Part shown: in pieces, positions 37,701 to 47,328 of the stretch
Position numbering within the stretch: the stretch's first letter is position 1
Layout of the letters: every line of letters starts with the position of its first letter
DNA from: Shewanella abyssi
GTDB lineage: Bacteria; Pseudomonadota; Gammaproteobacteria; Enterobacterales; Shewanellaceae
Assembly: GCF_023284025.1 (NCBI RefSeq)
Contig: NZ_JAKIKR010000003.1
Location: 62,001 to 126,000, forward strand
Reading direction: 5' to 3'
DNA: 64,000 nt
Translations under genes and position numbers: made by a program
Notes under the pieces: generated by a model
Database searches by the model: none
Told to the model about the DNA's origin: nothing
The model's input: the letters and a program-made list of their open reading frames with translations, nothing else

Positions 37701-40000
37701 GCAGGCATAGTGCCTGGGATAACCGGGCTCCAACCGCCAAAGCTGTAACCTGTTCGAGTTGGATCCGCTGGAGCATTAATGTCCTCCCCAAACACTGTGG
37801 TGATCGCCGTTACTGGCGAGCCTTCGCCGCTGTCAAAACTCAAGGTGTAACTATTGACTGACCACTGGGCGGTTAATGTGCTATCGCTCGCAGGCATAGA
37901 GTCTGGGATAACCGGGCTCCAACCAGCAAAGCTGTAACCTTCCCAAGTTGGAGCTACTGGAGCATTAATGGCTGTGCCAAACTCCGCGGTAATCGCCGTT
38001 ACTGGCGAGCCTTCGCCGCTATCAAAGCTCAGGGTGTAACTATTGACTGACCACTGGGCGGTTAATGTGCTATCGCTCGCAGGCATAGTGCCTGGGATAA
38101 CCGGGCTCCAACCCGTAAAGGCATAACCACTGCGAGTCGGACTCGCTGGAGCACTAACGACCGCTGCAAAACTGTAACTGATATCAGCAATCAACGAACC
38201 TCCGGCGCTATAAAAACTGAGGACATAGCTATTAATACTGTATTGAGCAGTAACGGTTTTGTTTGCTGTAACATCATCAAACTCCACATCCCAGCCTATA
38301 AAACCGTAGCCAAGTCTCACGGGGGCATTTGGTGCTATCGCTGCACCGTTAAGGGCTATTAGCTGGGAACTAAGTACAGCGCTATCCCAATCAACGAAGG
38401 TCACATTGAAGCCATTAGGCTTTTGTACTGTAATATCAATAATAACGCTAGCACTGATATTTTCGCCATCCGAGACCTCAATCCCAACCAGTCTAGTTGA
38501 AGAGTTTCCCGGTGCCAGCGAGCTATCAGCCCCCGCCTGATACGTCAGACTTCTTAGTACTGTCTGGTAATCCGCTAGCGGCGCACTGCCTGTTAAGCTG
38601 AGTACGCCCGTTGCTGCATCATAGTTTGTTGCAATACTGGGTAGGCCTTGCACTGCTAGCACATCGGTATCAATAAAACCTTCGCTAATGGACACTGTCC
38701 CATAAGCTAGCTCTAAGCTATCAGAATCAACAACTTCCAGCTGACTATCTAAGAGAATCGCTGGGCCAGAAACTTGCGCTATAGCGCTGCTAGTGACAAG
38801 TTTTACTGCAGGGGTAGGCAAAGAAAAAACGAATAAACTGTGAGAATTCTGACTGGTAACATAGAGGTGGCGATTCAATGGGTCCGTGGCCATACCTGAA
38901 GGAGCGACTAAAGGTATTTCATCGCTATTGGTAATAACGGTATCAACAGTTAACAGTCCAGTTATTGCATCACGAGAGAATGATGTGATGGAGTCTGAAG
39001 ATATTGCACTCGCTATCACGTAGCGCCCATCGGGGCTAATCGCGAGGCTGCGAGCACCTGAGATAGAGTCTACCCCATCAAGACCGTTGGTCACTTTACC
39101 GATGTAAGTGAGCTCACCCGTCACGCTGTCTATATCCAAGATGACAATTGAAGATGCACCTTGTCCACTCACATACAGGTGTTTTCCATCTGGCGTTATT
39201 TTTACTGAAGAGGCATTTGTTAGGCCCTCAAAACCATCCACGCCATCGACATAGCCAGCTTGCATGCTGAGTTCGCCAGTGAGCTCATCTTGCTTGAACA
39301 AGGATACCGCGTGGTCTTTTGTTGAGGTCACATAGAGATATTGGCCATCAGCACTGGTAGCGATATTTTTGATTGGGCTCTGGGTGGGATTAAAAAACTG
39401 CCCTAAATGATCAGCATCAACATTATCGATATAATCCTCGATTAATGTCAGCGCACTGGTCTCGGGATCACGTGAAAAAACCACTAGACCACTCGGGGCG
39501 CCACCGACACCATAAACATATTTCCCATTAGGGCTGACACTAACCGAGACAAAACCTGCGGTCGTTGTACCTGCAAGTGAATTAACAAAAGTCAACGAGC
39601 CATCGACTTGATCTCGAGAGAAAGCATGGACTTCACCACCGGGTGATGCAACATAGACACTGTTATTATCGGGACTGACATCAACACTAAAAGCAAACTC
39701 AATGTCGTTGGTGGTGCTGCTATAGGTCAACTCTCCTGTGTTAGCATTACGAGCAAACACAGAGACAGCTGCAGAGGAATGAGATGCGGTATAGACAAAT
39801 TTCCCATCTGGGCTGACGGTCACATCACTGATCCCATTTAAGCCCTGAATATCATCGACACCCTCTTTGAGTTCTTCAATATAAACCAGTGAATCAGCAC
39901 CTGCATATGCAGAGTTTACAAATAGACTGGCAAAAAATGATAATAAAACCAAGACAGCCTTCAGCCAAAATCTCAAATCCCTTTGATATAAAAATCCCAC
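34794..40000 (-). CDS. Giant surface protein: beta-propeller, InlB-type repeats, GlyGly-CTERM
   Basis: About 1730 residues. GGAGG lies 5 nt before GTG 40000, which I take as the start over 40021. After a signal peptide (ending NSAYA) come about 370 residues of lactonase-type beta-propeller (VSPDGKFVYTAS, ISPDGRYVIAS), then seven near-identical 63-residue InlB/Listeria-Bacteroides-type repeats plus one degenerate, then Ig/cadherin-like domains including NDTDIDGDPLSV. The end, SSGGSLGIYTLLLLALLLCKK, is a GlyGly-CTERM signal, recognised by rhombosortase. The natural end is probably RYGRKK, just before a 7-A run; with 6 A's there would be a TAA at once. As given, the frame reads through into the barrel gene. 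Confidence 0.7.
36960..38230 (-). repeat. 189-bp tandem repeats coding for InlB-type modules
   Basis: A constant 189-bp period (63 residues); for example TTGACTGACCACTGGGC recurs at 37098, 37287, 37476, 37665, 37854 and 38043. Each unit encodes YTLSFDSGEGS...GYSF.GWSPVIP...TLTAQWS. Units are nearly identical, pointing to recent expansion or homogenisation. Confidence 0.95.
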
Positions 40001-40005
40001 AAAAA

Positions 40006-40010
40006 CCTCC
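40006..40010 (-). promoter_or_regulatory. Ribosome binding site that decides the surface-protein start
   Basis: GGAGG on the minus strand, 5 nt before GTG 40000. It lies inside the longer in-frame extension that begins at 40021, arguing for the GTG start. Confidence 0.7.
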
Positions 40011-40449
40011 ATGTATCGCAATATCCTACAAACAAAAAAGACTAACCAAGCAAAGTAAACAACTGGCCAGACCCATTAACATAACGCTGACATCTCAAGG
40101 CTAGCACAACCACCAAAAAACGCCTGCAAAATTAACAACCTCACTAAAAATCCAACAGGTTAACGATTAAACACGCTCAGTCATTGCTGAGTATCAATAT
40201 TATAATGTTGTTAAACCCCTAACCATTGCTGGCGGCTTTTATCCGCCAAAGACTCTGCACTATCACATAAACATCACCACTGATAAACATCACTTAACAC
40301 CTCTGTTCATCAGCCTGATAACGCGCCCTACAATTACTTTGACTCCGTAACTTAAGACAAACGAATTATCTAGCCACTGCTACAATTAAATAAAACAATC
40401 GCCAGTACAGTGCATTAAAAGTACTAGCAACATAGGCATCTAATAACAA
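40011..40449. other. Divergent intergenic region
   Basis: About 430 bp between the divergent surface-protein and diguanylate cyclase genes. It must hold both promoters, but no consensus element, hairpin or repeat stands out. Confidence 0.5.
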
Positions 40450-42075
40450 TTGAAAGCACTAAGCTTCAATCAACTTCAAGTTCGGGTATTTGCACTCATA
40501 GTGGTGGTGTTCACTTCGGTTGTTTTTAGTTATCGTGTTTGGGTTCAAATACCGCAGCTTGAACACACCATGATAAAGCTATCTGAACGAGAGACCAGTA
40601 GCCTAATTTTTGGTCTCGAACGCATGAATAAACCGATGATTACGCTTAACTATGATTATGCGGTGTGGAATGAAACCTATGAGTTTGTACTACAACCAAG
40701 CTCCGCCCATAGTCAGCAATACTTGCATGAAAACTTTCTCAATGACACATTCGTTCGATTAGAAATAGACGCTGTGTTTATATTCGATTCTCAATCTACT
40801 CTCTTATATTCAAAAGGCTATCACCATAAAACTCAACAAGAACTCCGATTCGATTTATATCGCTTCGACAAGTATCCTGAAAATAAAATATTAACCGCTA
40901 CCCCCTATAACGGCACTAAGGTGATGCCTAAAACGGGTGTTATCTCTACCCTATCTGGAGCCGCATTTTATAGCTCAACCCCCATACTCGTTTCTGATAA
41001 GAGTCTACCCTCCAATGGCTTTTTAGTATTTATTCGACTTATTGACCAAGAGTTTATCGACGAAATATCTCTCTTCACTGCAACGCCCGTGACTATGGAA
41101 CCTATTGACAGCAAAAGTGAAATAGAGGGAATTAAAGATTTAGATGCCGAAATAAAACTAACCAAGATAGTGCCATTCAGCCAAAGAATCATAAGAAATA
41201 CCAAGGGGGAGCCGTCGATCAAAGTCACCGTGTATCATTCCAATAGCAAACCGCCTTCAATATGGGGAATGGGTCTGCTGAGCCTTGTTTTTGCGATGAT
41301 TGTCCTATTAGTCACCGTTTACCTTCTGCTCGCTGGGTTTATTATTCGCCCAGTGCAACGTCTGGCAAAAAATGTCAAAGCGATGGATAAAAGGCAGCGA
41401 TATAAGCAACTTCCTAAAAACTACATTATCGCTGAGCTAAGAAATATATCTTTTCATTTCAATGCACTTATGCTCACAGTGCAGAGACAAAACACGTTGT
41501 TGAGCCAGCAAGTCTATGTTGATGAATTAACCCAAATTGCTAACCGCCGTGCGTTTGAATTGCATCTAGAAAGTCAGGTTCAGTTATTAAGGCGGCAAAA
41601 TATTGGCTTCACTTTGATCTTGGCGGATATAGATTATTTTAAACAATATAACGATACATTAGGTCACGTAAAGGGTGATGAAACGTTGAAAGCGGTGGCG
41701 ACTTTATTGGAGCAACATTTTAAACGTGCAGAGGATATGTGCGCACGCTTTGGCGGTGAAGAGTTTATTATGATCTACAGTGATATTCCCTTCGCAGCAC
41801 TTGAGCGTAAGCTGTTAGAAATATTAGATTCACTGCAAACCTTAGCCTTGCCTCACCCTAGCTCTGATGTGGCTGATCATGTCAGCGTGAGCTTTGGTGT
41901 CTGCCAAGTTTTCCCTATACCAACAGCCTCCGACAATGCTGACAGCTGCATCACAGGAAAACAGATCACTGAAATGGCTGATAAGGCGCTTTACCAAGCA
42001 AAAGAAAATGGAAGAAATCAATATTATAAAGTCACGATTACAGCCAATGAACTCCCTCTCACAAATGAAGACTGA
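40450..42075 (+). CDS. CHASE4-HAMP-GGDEF diguanylate cyclase
   Basis: A 541-residue inner-membrane enzyme that makes c-di-GMP from GTP. TM1 lies near residues 10-30. A periplasmic CHASE4 sensor follows (LNYDYAVWNETYEFV is its signature), then TM2 near 273-297 (LLSLVFAMIVLLVTVYLLLAG), HAMP, and a GGDEF domain from about 355. The active-site loop reads RFGGEEF, and the product-inhibition I-site RAED lies five residues before it, so both catalysis and feedback inhibition look intact. The start is taken as TTG without a clear Shine-Dalgarno. The gene is divergent from the large surface-protein gene. Confidence 0.9.
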   Translation: MKALSFNQLQVRVFALIVVVFTSVVFSYRVWVQIPQLEHTMIKLSERETSSLIFGLERMNKPMITLNYDYAVWNETYEFVLQPSSAHSQQYLHENFLNDTFVRLEIDAVFIFDSQSTLLYSKGYHHKTQQELRFDLYRFDKYPENKILTATPYNGTKVMPKTGVISTLSGAAFYSSTPILVSDKSLPSNGFLVFIRLIDQEFIDEISLFTATPVTMEPIDSKSEIEGIKDLDAEIKLTKIVPFSQRIIRNTKGEPSIKVTVYHSNSKPPSIWGMGLLSLVFAMIVLLVTVYLLLAGFIIRPVQRLAKNVKAMDKRQRYKQLPKNYIIAELRNISFHFNALMLTVQRQNTLLSQQVYVDELTQIANRRAFELHLESQVQLLRRQNIGFTLILADIDYFKQYNDTLGHVKGDETLKAVATLLEQHFKRAEDMCARFGGEEFIMIYSDIPFAALERKLLEILDSLQTLALPHPSSDVADHVSVSFGVCQVFPIPTASDNADSCITGKQITEMADKALYQAKENGRNQYYKVTITANELPLTNED

Positions 42076-42167
42076 ATAATGTTAGCGGCATAAATATGAG
42101 TATGCCCAGCCTCTGTTATGCTTTAATTTAGTAAAAAGATAATCCCTCTGGCAATTCAAAAGAAAGA

Positions 42168-43196
42168 CTAATAATGATAACTAATACTAGCAGCACCATA
42201 GTTAGTGTCTGAGATTTGCCCCTCATGTTGCTGACTGCCACGAAGTGTTGAAAATAGAATGCCCCAACTGCCCCAACGCATCGCAAACCCCATGCTCAGC
42301 TGGCCTTGTTCATGAATAAGCTCGACTGAGTGACTATCTTTAAAGGTGTTGCCATCAATAGAGATGTCATTGAATACGTAGCTACCGTAAGCTGACATAT
42401 AGAACATCCAATTAAACCCTCTATCAGACATATAGCCGTAGGGATTGGCGCTATGGGATGCCGTAGGGTTGATGCTGGCGTAGGTTTCATCAAGTCCGCT
42501 ACCGACTCTAAAGGTTAATCCAAAGCCTGCGTCGCTGCGCAAGTTACCAATACCCGCCTGACTATAGAAACTCAGATCAGCTGCAATTTGGTCCGATAAC
42601 GTTAGCTGAGCGAAACGACGTAAATATTCGGACTCAATGCGAAATACAGCTTCGTTTTCTAGTTGATGCTCCCAGCCTTGTGGATTTTTTGCATCAATAA
42701 CACCATGAATGAGACTTTGTGTTTGCTCAGCTAAAGAAGCCGGGCCAACGACACCGACATCAAGCATTAAGCTGGTGGCAATGTTATTATCGAACTGGCG
42801 TAATTTAACCTGCCAAAGTAACACGCCAGCGTACGGCCTATCATCAAGGATTAATTGGTCCGTTTCTAGATCAGATGGGGTAAACATTCCCTGAACGATG
42901 GCATAACTGAGAGTGTAGTTGCCTTTACCCCCCTGATTAATATAGGTCCAATCGCTACTCCATCGCACCCAATCTGGCATATCAATATCTTCAAAACTGG
43001 CGATTGGCGCCTTTCCCCACGCATAACCCACACCGTTACTGTAGCCGTCGTCGGTTGGTTCACGCACACCGAAAGCATCATTTTCAAAAATGAACTGCCC
43101 CCAACTATTTTGCCGCAGAGGAGCTTCTTCAGCGATAGTGACATAAGTAACAAAGGAGAGTATGAGAACAAATAATGGACGAATAATTTTTAGCAC
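42168..43196 (-). CDS. LpxR-like lipid A deacylase (DUF2219)
   Basis: A 342-residue outer-membrane protein with a signal peptide (ending VTIA-EE). The family's conserved blocks are present: FENDAFG, TDDGYSNG, DDRPYAG, GPASLAEQTQ with the downstream SLIHGVI, and PQGWEHQL. These hold the Asn, Asp and His residues used by Salmonella LpxR to remove the 3'-acyloxyacyl chain of lipid A. The C-terminus ends in an aromatic (ASISYHY), as for outer-membrane barrels. Likely role: lipid A remodelling. Confidence 0.82.
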   Translation of the reverse strand: MLKIIRPLFVLILSFVTYVTIAEEAPLRQNSWGQFIFENDAFGVREPTDDGYSNGVGYAWGKAPIASFEDIDMPDWVRWSSDWTYINQGGKGNYTLSYAIVQGMFTPSDLETDQLILDDRPYAGVLLWQVKLRQFDNNIATSLMLDVGVVGPASLAEQTQSLIHGVIDAKNPQGWEHQLENEAVFRIESEYLRRFAQLTLSDQIAADLSFYSQAGIGNLRSDAGFGLTFRVGSGLDETYASINPTASHSANPYGYMSDRGFNWMFYMSAYGSYVFNDISIDGNTFKDSHSVELIHEQGQLSMGFAMRWGSWGILFSTLRGSQQHEGQISDTNYGAASISYHY

Positions 43197-43343
43197 GTTA
43201 TTGATAAGTTTGATAAAGACATAAAAGCTATTATAGGTGACGATTTATGAAGAGAGAAACGAATAAACAGCATACCATGTTGTTGCTCTCAAAAAACGAT
43301 TGAAAGTTGATATCATCGCAACAACATCATCAAGTTACCCCGC

Positions 43344-43844
43344 TTAAATACGAGTCAACTTGTCCTCTTTCTTAAATCGAATACCTTCATGAGCGAGTTC
43401 AACATCAATCTCACAATCAAGTTGTGACTGATCCAGTTTTTCACAGCGATTGAGTGTCAATCTGTACTGTTCATTTCTCAATGCTGAAAGTACTTCGTCG
43501 CAAGCGAATGATTTTTGGTTTATCTCTTTAAAACACAAGCCTTGCTTACTGACTTTCTCTCCGTCTTTACCAATGAGGTAGTCCCAGTCATCTCCCCATG
43601 ATTTGATCCTCATGGTGTACTGTTCGTTTTCGGTAAAAATGGTCAATTCAGGCGCAATTTTAACACCAAAATCCATCTCATTGATGGCATAGATACCAAT
43701 ATCACAGGCAACTGACTCTTGTTGTGTATATTCACTATAACGGGTTGACTCAGCTGCGAGAGCTATTTCAAAAGTCAGGTCCTTTTGACATGCAGTTAAG
43801 CTGAGTAGCCCTAAGGCCACGGCAATATATTTAACCGTAATCAT
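43344..43844 (-). CDS. Putative lipoprotein of unknown function
   Basis: 166 residues with a lipoprotein signal (lipobox LTAC, residues about 16-19), so it is probably anchored by Cys19. Four further cysteines in the mature part (CDIGIY, GLCFKE, ACDEVL, RCEKLDQSQLDC) could form disulphides. No family is recognised. It stands alone, with AT-rich intergenic sequence upstream. Confidence 0.6.
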   Translation of the reverse strand: MITVKYIAVALGLLSLTACQKDLTFEIALAAESTRYSEYTQQESVACDIGIYAINEMDFGVKIAPELTIFTENEQYTMRIKSWGDDWDYLIGKDGEKVSKQGLCFKEINQKSFACDEVLSALRNEQYRLTLNRCEKLDQSQLDCEIDVELAHEGIRFKKEDKLTRI

Positions 43845-44486
43845 TGAGTAATTATTCGCAAGTGTAATTATTTGTATCAGATGTTAACAAATAAAAAGCG
43901 CTATGTTTAGTGCTAAACATAACGGGCACAAAAACAGAATAAGATATAACATAACGGAATATAAGCGAATTCAGCATAATTATGCAATTGAGGCTTTATG
44001 TAGCACCATATATGCCATTATCGCACAAATAATCAGCATTTTATTTTGATTTTTTAATGCTATTAAATTTATCTGACTCCATTGATGACCGCAGAAACAA
44101 AAAAGATATACCCATTCTACTCGAATAGGCTCGTTTCAGAGGCTTTGTGCGAGTTCAATTCTAGGCGCGTTAACGTAGAAATGGTTATTCCCTTTTAAGT
44201 GAGTGCAACAACGAAGTGGGCTTGCACAACGCCTTCGCTGATGGGTATGCTTTTTATATTAAGAATGGGCTTTACTCTGTGTTATTGATTTTACCAAGAG
44301 AGCAACCATTAGTTGCAATCAATGCAAGCACTAGCGATGGTGTGAACGTCAGTTATGCAGTAGCAATAACTGACCTTGATTCAAGCCCATTAAACTCCCA
44401 CTGAATCCTGCATCTTCAGGTAGGATGGGTATATACACCGATGTGCCTATTTTTGTTCCATCATTGAAATGTCACTAACCTTTAAC
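43845..44486. other. Intergenic region holding a MITE-like element
   Basis: AT-rich, about 640 bp. It contains the 329-bp element at 44106-44434. A 62-codon TTG-initiated frame inside the element (44216-44404) is not considered a gene. Confidence 0.6.
44106..44434. mobile_element. MITE-like element with terminal inverted repeats
   Basis: Imperfect 25-bp terminal inverted repeats: the left end begins ATATACCCATTCTACTCGAA and the right end, reversed, begins ATATACCCATCCTACCTGAA. The internal 130 bp next to the left end recur at 51541-51681. No transposase gene is inside, and no target-site duplication is clear. Confidence 0.7.
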
Positions 44487-46781
44487 TCACTTTGGACTGA
44501 TCTCTATTCGGTGTAGTAGTTTGCTTGGCAATAGAGGTGTATGTTGCTGCGTGGCGTACTCGGTAAAGCCAACACGGTAAAAGTTTGATAATGGGTGGCC
44601 TGATTGACCACCAGGAATCGCTAATACTCCATTGGCTTCATCACCGGGCTGAACGATAAATCGCTGAGAGGCTCCAAATGAAGCTCCTTGGACAGCGGGC
44701 ATATAGCTATCGCCAAAACCAGTAACCGTAGGCATATCGAGTAATCTACTTAATATCGGGATTTGCTTGGAAAATGGATGTTGGATCTTGAGCTGATTAA
44801 CACGCCCCCACGCTAAGTCATCCATATTGCCGTTTTTACTATGTTTAGCCAACAGTTGCAGCTTGCTCTGTTGATACATATTGATCATATATGCTGACCA
44901 GTTTGAGAATTCTGTCGATAACCAAGATGTTGGTTGAGCATCGATTAATTGCCACATTGCAGGCTCTAGATAGCGTTTCACTGGCGATAAACTCTGAGAC
45001 AACAGCGCCAACTGAGTTTCAAGCGGAGCGAAGGTGTTATCAATAAGCTGCTGCCTATATTGTCTTACTAAAGTGTATCCAACAGAGTCACTACAAGCGC
45101 AGGCTTGCCAACTATTTAAATAGGCAATATCTTTAGCAAAACGCTTTGGCTGAGTATTTAACAGCGTGATTAACTGTTGCTGCCAAGGTAGCAAGAATCG
45201 TGCTTCATTATCTAATTGTAATTGATAAAAATCATCGACCGTAAAGTCATTACCGGCAAAGAGTCGGTCTCGAATTTGAGTACTACGGGCACCCAAAGCA
45301 TAACCGCCATCACCTAACGCTTTATGTTGCTTGGTTGAAACCACACGCGAGTTGCCTGACCATAATCGATTGGTGTCAGGGTTAATAACTTCAGGTAAAT
45401 CATTTTGGTCAATAAGCCAGTTATCGGCTTGGTAGTCCGATTCTGCGATTGCTACGTCACTTGGATTGGTTCGTGATGGGAAAGCTCCTGCAGGCTTCCA
45501 AGCTGCATTACCGGCGGTATCCACTAACATCATATTTTGCACCGGTATGCCGATATTGCTGGCAATGGCAATGCCTTGTTGCACATTTTTAATGCTATCA
45601 AGCTCGACTAATGACATATCAACAGCGTAATCCTGATGTCCCACCCAGGAGAGTGCATAGCGCTTCGATAAAGTACCCTTTACAGGCCCAAATTTAGACA
45701 TCAGAATTTTATAGTCAACTGATGAATTCGGCAACATTATCTCTTCATTCTCAACGGTCAGCGCAGTATTATCACTAATTTCAATCCAATCAGCGGTATC
45801 AATATAGGCATTAGTAAACCCCCATGCCACATGGCCATTACTGCCCACCACAATTGCCGGAGCACCTGGCAGTGACACTCCAGTAATACTGACATCGTCA
45901 CCATTATGTTGATAATTAAGCTGAGCGCGGTACCAAATGATAGGCACAGCAAAAGACAGATGCATGTCATCAGATAACATGGCATTGCCATTCTTAGTTA
46001 GTTCACCCGTTACGGCCCAGTTGTTACTGCCGATATCCAGTGGTTCGGCTATCTCTTTTGGTACTGCCTGACTGATATATAATGGTGACAGCTGAGGGAT
46101 AGATGGCGGCGTCAAGCTGATTAGACTGCCATCTAATGGCGCCTGATATTGACTAGGTTGCAGGATGAAAGCGACCATCTCATCGCCAAATATCGACTGT
46201 ATGTAAGTGAGGGTCAAGTCTCGCTTAATGGTGTTACCCTGCAGATCTAGATACATACTGTAGATAACCAGTAAACTATCAGCGGGCACCCATGGACGTG
46301 GCTTTGCGCCAGTCACAAGATATTCAAAAGCATTAACCGATTGAGCCGCAATGGCATCATTCACCCCTCGCGCATAAGTTTGTAGGCTCTTTAGGTGCGC
46401 CTTGGGCAGGGTTGTTAAAATATTATTGGCGCGCTTTCTTAACTGATGAAAACGGCGACTCTTATCCAACTCAAGTGCTTTTTCACCAAAGATTTCAGCT
46501 AGCTCTCCCGCAGAGTTACGCCTTAACAGATCCATTTGAAAAAATCGGTCTTGCCCATGGGCATAACCTAAGCCGTATGCCGCGTCTTGTCGATTACTGG
46601 CAGTCACCACCGCAGTGCCTAAACGGTCTCTTTCAATAGTGACATTATCGCTGACAGCATCACTGTCTATGGCAGCATCGAGCTTTGGCAAGCTCATAAA
46701 CAGCAATAGGTAAACGCCTACGGCTGCGATGAATATGATAGAGAGCAAAGCAACGGTTGTTATTTTTATTATTTTTTTCAT
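44487..46781 (-). CDS. Penicillin-acylase-family (Ntn) hydrolase
   Basis: 764 residues with one N-terminal membrane anchor or uncleaved signal (residues about 7-29). The family is made as a precursor that cuts itself, freeing a Ser at the start of the beta chain; here Ser252 in GSNNWAV fits. The preceding alpha part has AYGLGYAHGQDRFFQMDLLRR, a family hallmark, and the beta part has DDMHLSFAVPIIWYRAQL and GFTNAYIDTADW. Members hydrolyse amide bonds of penicillins, N-acyl homoserine lactones or other acyl amides; the substrate cannot be told from the sequence. Confidence 0.88.
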   Translation of the reverse strand: MKKIIKITTVALLSIIFIAAVGVYLLLFMSLPKLDAAIDSDAVSDNVTIERDRLGTAVVTASNRQDAAYGLGYAHGQDRFFQMDLLRRNSAGELAEIFGEKALELDKSRRFHQLRKRANNILTTLPKAHLKSLQTYARGVNDAIAAQSVNAFEYLVTGAKPRPWVPADSLLVIYSMYLDLQGNTIKRDLTLTYIQSIFGDEMVAFILQPSQYQAPLDGSLISLTPPSIPQLSPLYISQAVPKEIAEPLDIGSNNWAVTGELTKNGNAMLSDDMHLSFAVPIIWYRAQLNYQHNGDDVSITGVSLPGAPAIVVGSNGHVAWGFTNAYIDTADWIEISDNTALTVENEEIMLPNSSVDYKILMSKFGPVKGTLSKRYALSWVGHQDYAVDMSLVELDSIKNVQQGIAIASNIGIPVQNMMLVDTAGNAAWKPAGAFPSRTNPSDVAIAESDYQADNWLIDQNDLPEVINPDTNRLWSGNSRVVSTKQHKALGDGGYALGARSTQIRDRLFAGNDFTVDDFYQLQLDNEARFLLPWQQQLITLLNTQPKRFAKDIAYLNSWQACACSDSVGYTLVRQYRQQLIDNTFAPLETQLALLSQSLSPVKRYLEPAMWQLIDAQPTSWLSTEFSNWSAYMINMYQQSKLQLLAKHSKNGNMDDLAWGRVNQLKIQHPFSKQIPILSRLLDMPTVTGFGDSYMPAVQGASFGASQRFIVQPGDEANGVLAIPGGQSGHPLSNFYRVGFTEYATQQHTPLLPSKLLHRIEISPK

Positions 46782-46948
46782 TACGATCCTGTAGTAATAA
46801 CGCTCCGATACACCATCATAAACTGGGTTGCAGAATTGTTAAACACTCATTTGAAATTAGTTTGAGCCCCTATAAAAACGAATAAATAGCTGCGTTTATC
46901 ATTCTATGTGGCAAAATCACTTGCAAGGTTAATCAGCAAAGATGGCGA

Positions 46949-47200
46949 ATGGCAAAACCAAATAAGAAAGGACCAACACAAACCGTTGAAATATTCTGCG
47001 CTAAGTGTCGAGAGTTACTTTATAAATACCGAAAGGGTGGCAAAGGCGCACTAATAAAATGCTTTAAAGAACGTATTGTGGCCGACTATACAAACGTCCC
47101 CTGCACATGCCCTAAATGCGGCCAAGTTTTTGCCCGAGATACCTTAGTCCGTGGCGCCCCTGCCTATAAATTCGTTGGCGGTAAGGTCACCATGAAATAG
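46949..47200 (+). CDS. Small zinc-ribbon protein
   Basis: 83 residues, basic, with two Cys pairs: CAKC at residues 17-20 and CTCPKC at 53-58. These can form one zinc ribbon. No signal peptide and no other domain. Function is unknown; such proteins often bind nucleic acid or protein partners. The following gene, rhlE, has its own promoter, so the pair need not be an operon. Confidence 0.6.
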   Translation: MAKPNKKGPTQTVEIFCAKCRELLYKYRKGGKGALIKCFKERIVADYTNVPCTCPKCGQVFARDTLVRGAPAYKFVGGKVTMK

Positions 47201-47244
47201 TGACCTTTTTGAGATAACAATATCACCCGAGAGTAGCGACATAC

Positions 47245-47253
47245 TGTTATAAT
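47245..47253 (+). promoter_or_regulatory. Extended -10 promoter for rhlE
   Basis: TGTTATAAT gives a perfect -10 (TATAAT, 47248-47253) with the extended TGn. It is 75 bp before the rhlE ATG. The -35 region is not well matched. Confidence 0.6.
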
Positions 47254-47328
47254 CTAAGCTGGCGACCGTGATAACACACCGCCTTTAACCGCAATAGCAA
47301 CATCACCAACTGATAACTGAGACTCACC

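Noticed and set aside
44216..44404. 62-codon frame inside the MITE-like element
   Set aside because: TTG start without a ribosome binding site and no recognisable domain; part of it belongs to the repeated element.
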